From Neorhizobium galegae bv. orientalis str. HAMBI 540 (lineage in GTDB: Bacteria; Pseudomonadota; Alphaproteobacteria; Rhizobiales; Rhizobiaceae), in contig NZ_HG938354.1 of the NCBI RefSeq assembly GCF_000731315.1, positions 992,001 to 1,056,000 on the forward strand: a DNA stretch of 64,000 nucleotides. Direction: 5' to 3'. Shown here piece by piece: positions 1 through 8,750 of this stretch. Every line of letters starts with the position of its first letter. The stretch's first letter is position 1. Both the position numbers and the translations under genes were made by a program. The notes under the pieces are model-generated. The model searched no databases, was not told the origin of the DNA, and saw only the letters and a program-made list of their open reading frames with translations.

Positions 1-48
1 ATCGACGCCTGATGGTGGACGCGGGGAAACGCTGCAAGGAGAAGCATT

Positions 49-879
49 TTGAAACGGATCGCAATAACCGGAGGGGCGGGCCGCATTGCCACGCAGCTCA
101 GGGATTTTCTGCGCCCTGTCGTGCAGCATATCAGGCTGATCGATGTCAGGCCGGCGAACGCGCTTGCATCGAACGAAAGTTTTTTCGAAGGCAATCTCGC
201 GGATGCAGATGCGATGCGCGCCGCCCTCGACGGGATGGACGGCGTCATCCATCTTGGCGGTCTGCCGAACGAGGCAGGCATCGACGACATGCTTCAGACA
301 AATATCCTCGGTACCTACAATCTCTACGATGCAGCACGCGCAACCGGCGTGAACCGCGTTGTTTTTGCCTCCAGCAATCACGCAACCGGCTTTTATCCGC
401 GGTCCGAAACGATTACACCGTTCGATGTTCCCCGCCCCGACACGCGTTACGGCCTGTCAAAATGCTGGGGCGAGATGGTGGCGGGTTTTTATTACGACAA
501 GGCTGGCATCTCAACGCTGTCGATCCGCATCGGCAACGCTGCCGCCTATCCAAACAGCGAACGCACGGCTGCCATCTGGATCAGTCCCCGCGACCTTTAC
601 CAACTCGTCTGGATCGGCCTTACCCAACCGGAAATCGCTGCCGCTGTCGTATACGGCGTTTCGCGGAACGATTCCGGCTGGTGGCGCGACGAAACTGCCG
701 AGCGCCTCGGTTATCGCCCGCAGGACCATAGTCACGATCACCTGCGTATCGAGCAGGCAACCGAAAGTGCAGTGGCCGCATTCTTTCAGGGGGGCAGCTT
801 CTGCGAAACCGAACACGACGGGCAAGTCAGGCAGCGCGACAGAAATGGCCTGATCATTCCCAGGAGGGCTGAATCGTGA
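49..879 (+). CDS. udh: NAD-dependent uronate dehydrogenase (SDR superfamily)
   Basis: A 276-residue extended-type SDR with a Rossmann glycine motif (GGAGRIA, residues 8-14), an SSN segment near residue 109 and the catalytic Tyr134-x3-Lys138 (YGLSK). Overall sequence and length resemble Agrobacterium-type uronate dehydrogenase, which oxidises D-glucuronate and D-galacturonate to the aldarolactone in the cytoplasm. The start is a TTG at 49, preceded by an AGGAG box at 37-41. The last bases overlap the next gene, a lactonase-like protein, so the pair is probably translationally coupled; dehydrogenase plus lactonase is chemically coherent. Another NAD-dependent epimerase/dehydratase is the alternative. 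The upstream operon context lies outside the window. Confidence 0.85.
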   Translation: MKRIAITGGAGRIATQLRDFLRPVVQHIRLIDVRPANALASNESFFEGNLADADAMRAALDGMDGVIHLGGLPNEAGIDDMLQTNILGTYNLYDAARATGVNRVVFASSNHATGFYPRSETITPFDVPRPDTRYGLSKCWGEMVAGFYYDKAGISTLSIRIGNAAAYPNSERTAAIWISPRDLYQLVWIGLTQPEIAAAVVYGVSRNDSGWWRDETAERLGYRPQDHSHDHLRIEQATESAVAAFFQGGSFCETEHDGQVRQRDRNGLIIPRRAES

Positions 880-1757
880 GCAAACCGGACATCATCACCC
901 CGAAGGTGCGACGGGTCATCGACTTTCCGCTGAAAGTCGGCGAATCGCCCACCTGGGATGACCGCACCGGCGATCTCTGGCTGGTCGACATCCTGGCGCC
1001 GGCAGCGATCTGCCTGCGCGCCAACGGACAGGTCGACCGGTACGACATGCCGCACAAGATCGGCTGCCTGGCACTCTGCGAAAGCGGCGATATCGCCGTC
1101 GCGCTCGAAAACGGCGTTCATCTCCTGAACCCGAAAACCGGGACGATGAAGCTGCTCTGCGATCCCGACGGCGGGCGCCCCGACAGCCGGCTCAATGACG
1201 GCAAGGTCGGCCCCGACGGCTGCTTCTGGGTCGGCACCCGTGACGAGGCTATCCCGCAGACCGGCAATGCCCGCCTTTATCGCGTCATGCCCGACGGCTC
1301 CTTCACCACGATCATCGATGGCGGGCTGCTGACCTCCAATGGCCTTGCCTGGAGCCCGGACGGCCGAACCATGTATCACTCGGACAGCAGCGGCCTTTTT
1401 GCCCAAGTCTTCGATTTCGATCCGCAGAAGGGCGTCACCGGCCCCCCTCGCCGGCTGCACGACTTCGCCCCGGAAGAAGGCCGGCCGGATGGCGCCGCCA
1501 TGGATGCGAATGGTTTCTACTGGATCGCGGGCATCCTGTCTGGTGGCGTCAACCGGCTGTCGCCGGAGGGCGAGGTCGTCGAGATCTACAAAATGCCGGC
1601 GAAATCACCGACCATGCCCTGCTTCGGCGGGCCGGATCTCGCGACGATCTACGTCACCACCCTCTCCACCGACAACAACGGCACGTTCGAGCACGGGACG
1701 CTCTTCGCCTTCGAGGCCGGCATCCGCGGCACACCCGTCCACCGTTTCAGGATTTGA
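876..1757 (+). CDS. SMP-30/gluconolactonase family protein
   Basis: A 293-residue beta-propeller protein of the SMP-30/gluconolaconase/LRE family, carrying the family hallmarks GESPTWDD near the N-terminus (metal-binding Glu), LNDGKVGPDG, and SNGLAWSPDG with a following HSDS. Members are metal-dependent lactone hydrolases. The GTG start at 876 overlaps the stop of the uronate dehydrogenase gene (GTGA), with AGGAGG at 862-867, so it is the second gene of the same operon. The likely substrate is the lactone made by that dehydrogenase; this is inference from position, since SMP-30 proteins vary in specificity. Confidence 0.85.
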   Translation: MSKPDIITPKVRRVIDFPLKVGESPTWDDRTGDLWLVDILAPAAICLRANGQVDRYDMPHKIGCLALCESGDIAVALENGVHLLNPKTGTMKLLCDPDGGRPDSRLNDGKVGPDGCFWVGTRDEAIPQTGNARLYRVMPDGSFTTIIDGGLLTSNGLAWSPDGRTMYHSDSSGLFAQVFDFDPQKGVTGPPRRLHDFAPEEGRPDGAAMDANGFYWIAGILSGGVNRLSPEGEVVEIYKMPAKSPTMPCFGGPDLATIYVTTLSTDNNGTFEHGTLFAFEAGIRGTPVHRFRI

Positions 1758-1878
1758 ACCCTTGGCCGACCGTTGAAGCAGATTTGTGCGCATTGATGAA
1801 GACCCGCCATGGGGCAAGCCGCCTCCGGCCAAGTTGCGTCTCAGGGTTTCGACTGTTTCAAATGGTTTCAGCGCAGAG

Positions 1879-1903
1879 GGAACTTTCGATGCTACCCGCG
1901 GTT
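1879..1903 (+). promoter_or_regulatory. Candidate EcfG (RpoE2-like) general-stress promoter
   Basis: GGAAC at 1879-1883, then 18 bases, then TT at 1902-1903, fitting the rhizobial GGAAC-N18/19-TT consensus. It lies 35 bases upstream of the ATG of the secreted Gly/Thr-rich protein. The pattern is short and can occur by chance. Confidence 0.4.
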
Positions 1904-1938
1904 AGGAGGCCGTTGAGATAACCGAGAGGAAACATTTC

Positions 1939-2286
1939 ATGATCGTAAAACTTCTCACTGTGAGCGCTCTTGCACTTGGTCTTGCTACTTCCGCATTCGC
2001 ACAGGGTACTGGCGGCGGCACCGGTTCCGGGGGTTCGGGTTCGACCGGCACTTCAGGCACCGGCACATCGACCGATGCCACCGGCACTGGGGCCACTGGC
2101 ACTGGAGCCGGAGGCGTGATAGCGCCCGATACGGCAACGACGGGCAGCACCAACGCGCAAGGCGCGGGCAATGCGGGCAGCACCAACGCCAATTGCGGCA
2201 AGAGCCCGACCACTGCGGGGGCAAACGGCACCAACGCGTCGACCTCCAACCCGAACAGCCCGACGAACCAGGCAAACTCGTGCTGA
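1939..2286 (+). CDS. Small secreted Gly/Thr/Ser-rich low-complexity protein
   Basis: A 115-residue protein with a clear Sec signal peptide (hydrophobic residues 4-18, cleavage after AFA at about residue 21). The mature part is almost entirely Gly, Thr, Ser, Ala and Asn (GTG, GSTG and TGTST repeats), with single Cys residues near 86 and at the C-terminus (NSC). No enzymatic domain is visible; such proteins are usually described as hypothetical exported proteins. It is monocistronic, bounded by a candidate stress promoter upstream and a strong terminator downstream. A GAGAGGAAA stretch at 1923-1931 can serve as ribosome binding site. Low complexity makes remote homology unreliable. Confidence 0.75.
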   Translation: MIVKLLTVSALALGLATSAFAQGTGGGTGSGGSGSTGTSGTGTSTDATGTGATGTGAGGVIAPDTATTGSTNAQGAGNAGSTNANCGKSPTTAGANGTNASTSNPNSPTNQANSC

Positions 2287-2314
2287 TTCCGATCCCGCAA
2301 CATTTCGTTGCCTC

Positions 2315-2349
2315 AAGCCCCGTAACCCTAACCGGCTACGGGGCTTTTT
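2315..2349 (+). terminator. Rho-independent terminator
   Basis: Perfect 10-bp stem AAGCCCCGTA (2315-2324) / TACGGGGCTT (2337-2346), 12-base loop, followed by a T run. It lies 29 bases after the stop of the secreted Gly/Thr-rich protein. Confidence 0.9.
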
Positions 2350-2661
2350 GATATTCTCAAAAGTAAGCACCGCTCGAGCAACGGCGTTGACCGGGCGCGC
2401 TGGCTCGGTTAGTTGTTTGGCCGCAGCGATGAAACCCGCGCTGTCGTAGGCGTTACCGTCATCCAACGCGTCCTTTGTCGAGAAGGTCCCAGCAGGGAGG
2501 ACTCGACTTTGAAGGCGCGCGGTATGGATTTACATTGTCACCCAAGGCCGATCTTTCGCCAAGACCAAGGAAACCTGGTCTTCGATAAGGGCGCTCGTAT
2601 GGGTTTCGGTGACTACGCCGTTGCCTTTCCTTGAACGTAATACTTTGGAAAGGTTCCAACA
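2350..2661. other. Intergenic region with no recognised gene
   Basis: About 310 bases between the terminator and the SDR gene. Short open frames here show no recognisable protein and no convincing ribosome binding site. A GGAAAGG-like box at 2646-2652 probably serves the following gene. Confidence 0.5.
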
Positions 2662-3417
2662 ATGAGAATGACCGACAACACTATACTGATCACCGGCGGC
2701 ACGAGCGGGATTGGCCGTGCGCTTGCCGAAGCTCTTCATGATCGAGGCAACCGCGTCATCGTAACCGGACGGCGGCAGGACCTGCTGGAAAGCATCGCGG
2801 CCGGTCGCCCCGGCATTGTCGGGATGCACCTCGACTTAGGCGATCCCCACTCGCTGACGCGCCTGGCGAGCGACGTCCGCGGGCGGTTCCCCGACTTGAA
2901 CGTGCTGATAGCCAACGCCGGGATTTCTCGAACTGAGGATATTGCGTCTGGTGATTGGAAGGTGGCCGAGGCCGAAGCGATTGTGCAGACGAATATCCTC
3001 GGTGTGCTGCGCGTGATTGCCGCCTTCCTGCCGACATTGAGGAAGCAACGTCAGGCAGCTATCATGGCAACCAGTTCCGCGCTCGCCTTCGTGCCTCGCG
3101 CCGACTTTGCCACATATTGCGCGAGCAAGGCGTTCCTGCATTCATGGCTGGTCTCGCTGCGCCACCAGCTTCGCACCTTGCCTGTCGAGGTTCTCGAATT
3201 GTCGCCGCCCTATGTCCAGACCGAGTTGACGGGCACCGCACAGGCTGCCGACCCTCGCGCGATGCCTCTGGGCTCTTATATTTCGGAGGTGATGGCGATG
3301 CTTGAGCATGGCAACCACCCGCGCGGCGAGTTGCTCCTCGAACGCGATCAGGCCCGCCGCTGGGCTGAACGCGACGGGACTTACGACAACATGTTTGCCG
3401 CCATCAATCGCGCCTAA
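2662..3417 (+). CDS. SDR family oxidoreductase (DltE-like)
   Basis: A 251-residue classical short-chain dehydrogenase: cofactor motif TGGTSGIG (residues 11-18), NAG near residue 88, and active-site Y-x3-K (YCASK) near residue 151. The overall sequence resembles the DltE/YdfG-like group often annotated as short-chain oxidoreductases of unknown substrate. It stands alone, convergent with the efflux operon. The start ATG at 2662 follows GGAAAGG; an alternative ATG lies two codons in. Substrate cannot be predicted. Confidence 0.8.
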   Translation: MRMTDNTILITGGTSGIGRALAEALHDRGNRVIVTGRRQDLLESIAAGRPGIVGMHLDLGDPHSLTRLASDVRGRFPDLNVLIANAGISRTEDIASGDWKVAEAEAIVQTNILGVLRVIAAFLPTLRKQRQAAIMATSSALAFVPRADFATYCASKAFLHSWLVSLRHQLRTLPVEVLELSPPYVQTELTGTAQAADPRAMPLGSYISEVMAMLEHGNHPRGELLLERDQARRWAERDGTYDNMFAAINRA

Positions 3418-3476
3418 AAGGGGGCCGCACGATCCCTTGGCCTGCCAGCCGACTTACCTCCAACTGAGCAAGTGAG

Positions 3477-3599
3477 CTACATGGCGAACCGCCTGGAGAC
3501 AAGAACCAGGAGTACAAGCGGCCCTCCAAAAAGGGCCGCCATCATGATGGCGGAGAAGAGAAACCTGCCGAACAGGCGGAGAAGGGTTTTACGGGTCAT
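3477..3599 (-). CDS. 40-residue membrane microprotein coupled to the RND pump
   Basis: A 40-residue open frame starting at an ATG (3599-3597) that overlaps the stop codon of the RND pump gene as ATGA. The peptide begins MTRKTLLRLFGRFLF, has a hydrophobic centre rich in Ala, Leu, Phe and Val, and ends in SRRFAM; this reads as one transmembrane helix with basic residues at both ends. The 4-base overlap with the upstream gene points to translational coupling. No family is recognised. By analogy only, Escherichia coli AcrZ is a 49-residue helix that binds the RND pump AcrB. The inverted repeat at 3519-3539 lies inside this frame and lacks a T run, so it need not be a terminator. A chance ORF cannot be excluded. 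Confidence 0.6.
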   Translation of the reverse strand: MTRKTLLRLFGRFLFSAIMMAALFGGPLVLLVLVSRRFAM

Positions 3600-6500
3600 T
3601 GCTTTGCAGATTTCGGCGATTGAAGTTCGTTTTCGCTGGTCGAATGCGTCCGCACCCTCCCCCCAATCCAGTGCGCCAGACTGTCGATGTAGGAGAGGAT
3701 GACAGGCACGACGATCAAGGTCAGCAGGGTAGAGCTGACAAGGCCGCCGATGACGGCATGCGCCATCGGGGCCCGTTGCGCGCCACCGCCGCCGGCCGCC
3801 ATCGCGAGCGGGATCATGCCAGCGATCATCGCGAGCGATGTCATGATGATCGGCCGGAACCGTACCGCGCCTGCATTGACCAGCGCCTCGCTGAGGGCCA
3901 AACCCTGCCGGCGCTCCCGATTGGCAAAATCGACCAACAGGATGCCGTTCTTGGTAACGAGCCCCATCAGCATGATGAAGCCGATCATCGAGAACATGTT
4001 GATGGTACTTCCCGCGATCATGAGGCCAATAAGCACGCCGACCAGCGACAGGGGAAGTGCCGCCATGATCGCGATCGGCTGGGTGAAGCTTCCAAACTGG
4101 GACGCCAACACGACATAGATGAAGATCACCGCCATCGTCAGCGCCTTGAACATGCCGCCTGTCGCTTTCTCAATGTCCTCGGAATCGCCACCGAATTTTA
4201 TGCGGTAGCCCGCCGGAAGATCTTGCTTGGCTACCATGGCTTCCAGTTCGGCTGTGACATCCCCCGCCGCTCGGCCAGATATATCCGCCGAGATCAGGAT
4301 CTCTCTGGACATGTCGAGACGACGGATTTCGGAGGCCGCCGGGACGACTGCAATGTCCGCGACCTGATCCAGCCGGACCATGCGCGGGCTACCGCTTGCG
4401 TCATCGCCTGGGACTTTGATCATCAACTCCCCGAGAGCGGCGGTGTTGGAGCGCTGGTCGCGGGGAAGCCGGACGACAACGTCGTAGGTCTGTCCGCGCG
4501 TATCGGTCCAGATGGAAACGTCTTCGCCGCCGATCAGCGGCGAGAGCATTCCGGCCAACTCGGAGATACCGATGCCCAAATCACTCGCCTGCTCACGCTT
4601 GAGCCGAACGGAAAGGATGGAATTTTCCTCGCCAGCGCTTGAATTGATGTCCACCATGCCGGGCATCCCGCGCATGCCTGTGATCAGATCCGCCGCGATC
4701 TTCTCCAGCACCCGCTGATCGTCACCGAGGATGCTCAGTTGGATCGGACTAGCGCCTCCGCCCAGGCCCTCCTGGATGATGGCGATCTTGATTCCCGGTA
4801 TGACGGAAAGGCGTTCCCGGATGGGGCCCGCGATGGCGGCAGGCGTCCGTTTGCGTTGCTCCAGCGGCACGAGGCTGACGAGAATAGCGGCTTTATGTTT
4901 GCCCATGGTGCTGCCGGTGTTGATCGTCGAGTAGACCGAAGCAACTTCCGGAAACTCATGCAGCGCGTTCTCGATCTGCCCCACCTTGGCGCGCGTGTAA
5001 TCCAATGAAGAACCTGCCGGCGTCGTCACGTTGATCTGGAATCGACCTTCGTCCGCATTGGGAACGAATTCGACACCCACCAGAGGAACCATCAAAATGC
5101 TGCCGACGAGGATGCCGCCAGTTAGTGCGAGCGTGATGAAACGATGTCGCAGGGTCCAGCGGATGATCTGCCGATAGCGATCGGCGAGCCTTTCGAACCC
5201 GGCATCGAAGCGCGCGATCAGCCGTCCGACCGGTCCGCGCCTTGCGCCGGGCTCGGCGTCGGGATCATGCCAGACGCTGGAAAGCATCGGGTCGAGGGTG
5301 AAGGCGACGAACAGCGAGATCAGCACGGCAGCGGAAACTGTGACCCCGAACTCGTAGAAAAAGCGCCCAATCATGCCTTCCATGAACGCGACAGGCAGGA
5401 AGACCGCGACGATCGTGGCGGTCGTCGCCGTCACGGCGAGCCCGATTTCGCTGGTGCCATCGAGAGCCGCCTTGAGATGCGATTTGCCCATGTGAAGATG
5501 ACGCATGATGTTCTCGCGCACCACGATCGCATCATCGACAAGAATGCCGATCGAGAGCGTCAATGCCAGCAGGCTGAGCATGTTGAGCGTGAAGCCGAGA
5601 AAATCGATGACAGCCAGCGTGCCAATCATGGCGATTGGAAGCGTCAGCCCCGTGATCACCGTGCTTCGCCATGAGTTGAGGAACAGGAAAACGATGGCGA
5701 CCGCCAATGCCGCTCCCTCGATCAATGTCGATTGCACCTGGCCGAGCGACTCCTGAATGAGGGTCGAGGCGTCCGTGATGATTTGAAGCCGCATGTTTTG
5801 GGCGCTGAGTTCGGCGTTCAGCTGATCGAGCCGCTTGCGTACATCGCTCACCACCTGCACGGTATTGGCATCCCGGACCTTGACGATGGCGACGGCGAGC
5901 GCTGATTCGCCGTTATAGATCGCACGACTTTCCGGATCCGCGGCGCCATCCTTTACGGTGGCAACATCGCGGAGATAGACAGCTCCACCGCCGCGGCGAG
6001 CGACGATCATATCCAGGAGATCCTTCGGTTCCGCAATCCGCCCCTGCACCTGAATAGTGCGGTCCGTCAGACCACTGATCACGCTTCCGGCAGGCTTGTT
6101 CTGATTGGCAGCCCGGAGGGCCTTGATGACTTCGTCAACGCCGATCCCCAATGCGCGCAGCCGCGTCTCATCGATGCTGATATCGACCTGCCGTTTCTGC
6201 CCGCCGATCAGCGTCGCCTGCCCGACCCCGGCTATCGTCGTCAGTTGGCGCAACACGCGCTGGTCGGCGATCGTTGTGAGTTCGGGCATTCCGAGAGAGG
6301 GCGAACTGATCGCCATCGAAAGTATCGGTTCGTCCGATGGATTGAACCGCGCCACCACAGGTTTGTCGGCTTCCTCCGGAAGGTCTGCTTCGAGGGCTGC
6401 TATCTTGTCGCGGACGTCCTGCGCTGCCGTCGTGCTCTCCACCTCCAGCTTGAACTGGGCGATTATGACCGACCGTCCTTCGTAGGAGGTCGACGTGATT

Positions 6501-6736
6501 TCATCGAGGCCGCTGATCGTATTGAGCGCCTCCTCGACGGGCCTGGTCACCTCCGTCTCGATGGTTTCGGGCGTCGCACCTGGATAGGTCGTCGTGACCA
6601 CGACAACCGGGACGTCGACATTCGGAAACTGGTCGACGCCGAGGCGCTGGTAGGAAAACGCGCCAAGCACAAGTAGCACCACCATCATCATGGTGGCGAA
6701 GACGGGATGACCGATCGAAATGCGGGTCAGAAACAT
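3596..6736 (-). CDS. RND multidrug efflux pump, inner-membrane permease
   Basis: A 1046-residue protein of the HAE1/AcrB-MdtB family, full length for the family. It shows the N-terminal membrane segment, the PVVVVTTTYPGA stretch of the porter domain, the proton-relay Asp pair in GILVDDAIVV near residue 402, and the conserved Lys in GLVTKNGILLVDF in the second membrane half. It would extrude amphiphilic or hydrophobic compounds across the inner membrane using proton flux, together with the adaptor and an outer-membrane channel. The gene starts one base after the adaptor stop and overlaps a small membrane ORF at its end. No outer-membrane TolC-type gene is nearby, so the channel must be encoded elsewhere. 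Confidence 0.93.
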   Translation of the reverse strand: MFLTRISIGHPVFATMMMVVLLVLGAFSYQRLGVDQFPNVDVPVVVVTTTYPGATPETIETEVTRPVEEALNTISGLDEITSTSYEGRSVIIAQFKLEVESTTAAQDVRDKIAALEADLPEEADKPVVARFNPSDEPILSMAISSPSLGMPELTTIADQRVLRQLTTIAGVGQATLIGGQKRQVDISIDETRLRALGIGVDEVIKALRAANQNKPAGSVISGLTDRTIQVQGRIAEPKDLLDMIVARRGGGAVYLRDVATVKDGAADPESRAIYNGESALAVAIVKVRDANTVQVVSDVRKRLDQLNAELSAQNMRLQIITDASTLIQESLGQVQSTLIEGAALAVAIVFLFLNSWRSTVITGLTLPIAMIGTLAVIDFLGFTLNMLSLLALTLSIGILVDDAIVVRENIMRHLHMGKSHLKAALDGTSEIGLAVTATTATIVAVFLPVAFMEGMIGRFFYEFGVTVSAAVLISLFVAFTLDPMLSSVWHDPDAEPGARRGPVGRLIARFDAGFERLADRYRQIIRWTLRHRFITLALTGGILVGSILMVPLVGVEFVPNADEGRFQINVTTPAGSSLDYTRAKVGQIENALHEFPEVASVYSTINTGSTMGKHKAAILVSLVPLEQRKRTPAAIAGPIRERLSVIPGIKIAIIQEGLGGGASPIQLSILGDDQRVLEKIAADLITGMRGMPGMVDINSSAGEENSILSVRLKREQASDLGIGISELAGMLSPLIGGEDVSIWTDTRGQTYDVVVRLPRDQRSNTAALGELMIKVPGDDASGSPRMVRLDQVADIAVVPAASEIRRLDMSREILISADISGRAAGDVTAELEAMVAKQDLPAGYRIKFGGDSEDIEKATGGMFKALTMAVIFIYVVLASQFGSFTQPIAIMAALPLSLVGVLIGLMIAGSTINMFSMIGFIMLMGLVTKNGILLVDFANRERRQGLALSEALVNAGAVRFRPIIMTSLAMIAGMIPLAMAAGGGGAQRAPMAHAVIGGLVSSTLLTLIVVPVILSYIDSLAHWIGGRVRTHSTSENELQSPKSAKQ

Positions 6737-6737
6737 G

Positions 6738-7895
6738 TCAGCCCGCCTTCGGGATCGTGACGGTGACGTCCGGTCGCAACTCAGGCAGCGGTACGGTCAC
6801 GATCGTGTCGCCGTAAGCCAGGCCCTCGGAAATCTCCAGGCCGTCACTCCCGCCTGATCCCGATCCGACAGTCACGGGCTGGCGGACGAGGTGGCCTTTT
6901 TTCAGCTTGAGGACATACTCTCCCGCCTCGTCCTTGCGCAGCGAGATAGCCGGTATCACGATCGCGTCTTCATTTTGCCGGACCAGGATCGTGCCCGTCG
7001 CGAACGATCCGCCCCGCAGGCGGGCGCCCCCATTGGAGAGCCGGACATAGACCGGAATGAAGCGCGTGCCTTGATCGGCGACGGGACTGATACGATCCAC
7101 GCTTCCGACAACGGTTTGCCCGTCAAGCCCGTCGATGTGCAACTCTGCCCGTTGGGCGATCGCAACGCGGTGCACATCGCGCGTGGAGACCAGGACTTTT
7201 GCTTCCAGAATGCTCGTATCAACGATCGTGAAAAGTTCGGCGCCAGCGCCGACACGAGAGCCCTGATTGATCGCCCGGCTTGCGACGACCCCGTCGAACG
7301 GCGCCAGAACTTCGGCCTCCCGCAAAGCGGTGCGTGCGATATCCGCCTGGGCTGAAAGGCTTTTCTGTCTGGCAGTCGAGGCGGCAACGTCGCTTCGTGC
7401 CTTGTCGAGCTGCTCCTGGCTCGCGATGTTCTTTTCCGCGAGTTGTTCGATCCTGTTGAGCGACTGCATGGCAAGCAGCATCTCCGCCGCTGCGACATCG
7501 CGATCCCCTTCACGCTGCTTGAGGAATGACTGGAGATCGTCCGTCTCGAAACGAGCCAGCACGTCCCCCGCCTTGACCGCCTGTCCCGCGACGGCGCGAA
7601 CCTCGATGATCCGGCCTCCATCCTTGGCATGCAGGACGGCACGATTGATCGGCTCGAGGTCTCCGCTGACACGCAGCCGTTCCACCATCGACATGGGCCG
7701 GATATCAGCAATTTCCGAAGGAGCCAGTTCCAGCGGTTTGTCGAGTTGGTTCGCCGCCACCGCCGCGACAACCTCTTTCACCCGTTCATTCGCATCGACC
7801 GTTCCGCGTGCGGGATCGATAAACACGACAGCGAGGTAGACCCCTCCCAGAAGCATCCCTGCCTTGGTCAATCTGATCGTCCATTTCAAAGCCAT
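6738..7895 (-). CDS. RND efflux periplasmic adaptor (membrane fusion protein)
   Basis: A 385-residue HlyD/AcrA-type adaptor: an uncleaved or signal-type N-terminal hydrophobic segment (residues about 10-26), a lipoyl half-motif around VRAVAGQAVKAGDVLARFE, a coiled-coil hairpin (Gln/Glu/Ala-rich, about residues 125-195), the second lipoyl half ending in APFDGVVASR, and a beta-barrel and membrane-proximal domain. It bridges the pump to the outer-membrane channel. It is first in the efflux operon, with one base between its stop and the pump ATG. A copy of the 20-bp regulatory motif sits 87 bases upstream, oriented towards this gene. Confidence 0.92.
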   Translation of the reverse strand: MALKWTIRLTKAGMLLGGVYLAVVFIDPARGTVDANERVKEVVAAVAANQLDKPLELAPSEIADIRPMSMVERLRVSGDLEPINRAVLHAKDGGRIIEVRAVAGQAVKAGDVLARFETDDLQSFLKQREGDRDVAAAEMLLAMQSLNRIEQLAEKNIASQEQLDKARSDVAASTARQKSLSAQADIARTALREAEVLAPFDGVVASRAINQGSRVGAGAELFTIVDTSILEAKVLVSTRDVHRVAIAQRAELHIDGLDGQTVVGSVDRISPVADQGTRFIPVYVRLSNGGARLRGGSFATGTILVRQNEDAIVIPAISLRKDEAGEYVLKLKKGHLVRQPVTVGSGSGGSDGLEISEGLAYGDTIVTVPLPELRPDVTVTIPKAG

Positions 7896-7981
7896 AGCGA
7901 CATTCCTTGGATCTAAAGCACGGCCGCCTGCGGGCGGCGCCTCGCGTTTTCGCGACTGGATGGTTCCGGTTGCTAGGCTTT

Positions 7982-8001
7982 GAGAATTGCAGCAACATTA
8001 C
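7982..8001 (-). promoter_or_regulatory. Shared regulon motif, copy 1 (efflux operon)
   Basis: On the minus strand this reads GTAATGTTGCTGCAATTCTC. It matches three plus-strand copies (8022, 10124, 11321) with consensus GTAATGYTGCNGCAATYYTY and an inner TTGC-N-GCAA dyad. It faces the adaptor gene and is a probable binding site for the neighbouring response regulator. Confidence 0.7.
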
Positions 8002-8021
8002 CTGATGGTTCCTTTGTCCCC

Positions 8022-8041
8022 GTAATGCTGCCGCAATCTTC
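8022..8041 (+). promoter_or_regulatory. Shared regulon motif, copy 2 (two-component system)
   Basis: GTAATGCTGCCGCAATCTTC, 37 bases upstream of the response-regulator ATG. Copy 1 lies 20 bases away on the other strand, so the divergent promoter region carries one site per direction. Autoregulation is likely. Confidence 0.7.
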
Positions 8042-8078
8042 GCGGCGGAAAAGAACGGGACAGGAGAGCCAAGGGACG

Positions 8079-8750
8079 ATGAGACTTCTATTGATAGAGG
8101 ACGAGAGAGAGCTGGCTGACGCTCTTTCAGCGGCGCTGAGCAAACACGGCATTGTCACCGATCACACCACGCGTCTTGCGGACGCTTTCGAATTGACGCG
8201 CCAGAATACCTACGATGCAATCCTTCTCGATCGGCGGTTGCCTGATGGCGAAGGGCTGACCTTCATTCCGATGTTGAGGCGGACAGGCACCGACACGCCG
8301 GTCATTGTGCTGACGGCGCGCAATGAGCCGTTGGAGCGTGTCGAAGGGCTGGATGTCGGCGCGGACGATTATCTGGGCAAGCCGTTTCTTGTGGACGAGT
8401 TGATGGCGCGATTGCGGGCGGTTTTGCGACGACCGCCAAGTCTGACGGAACTTCAAATCACGGTGGGCCGGATGGTGATCGATCCCCTGCATTTGAGCGT
8501 GACCGTCGAATCGATTCCGCTCGACCTGCCCCGGCGCGAACTTCTCGTCCTAGTGGCGCTGGCCAAGCGGAAAGACAAAACTGTCCTTCGATCAACCCTG
8601 GAGGCCGCAGTCTACAATTACGAAGAAGAAATCCAGTCGAACGCGCTCGATGCGCATATTTCAAGATTGCGCAAACGACTGCTGGATGCCGGTGCCGGCG
8701 TCGCGGTCCACAATATCCGCGGCGTCGGGTATCTCCTGAGGGAAGAATGA
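8079..8750 (+). CDS. OmpR/PhoB-type response regulator
   Basis: A 223-residue regulator: receiver domain with acidic pair (E7, D8), phospho-acceptor Asp51 (ILLDRRLPDG) and Lys101 (GKPF), then a winged-helix DNA-binding domain ending in NIRGVGYLLREE. The frame is open further upstream, but ATG 8079 is chosen because it starts exactly at the conserved MRLLLIEDE and follows a GGAGAG box at 8063-8068. Its stop overlaps the kinase start (ATGATG). It probably controls the divergent efflux operon, itself, the lipoprotein and the MipA-like gene through the shared motif; this is inferred from motif placement. Confidence 0.93.
   Translation: MRLLLIEDERELADALSAALSKHGIVTDHTTRLADAFELTRQNTYDAILLDRRLPDGEGLTFIPMLRRTGTDTPVIVLTARNEPLERVEGLDVGADDYLGKPFLVDELMARLRAVLRRPPSLTELQITVGRMVIDPLHLSVTVESIPLDLPRRELLVLVALAKRKDKTVLRSTLEAAVYNYEEEIQSNALDAHISRLRKRLLDAGAGVAVHNIRGVGYLLREE

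Noticed and set aside
3519..3539. Terminator of the efflux operon
   Set aside because: The inverted repeat has no T run and lies within the coding sequence of the microprotein.
3599..4642. A 347-codon plus-strand open frame
   Set aside because: Antisense to the RND pump; composition is His/Arg/Asp-rich and no motif is seen.
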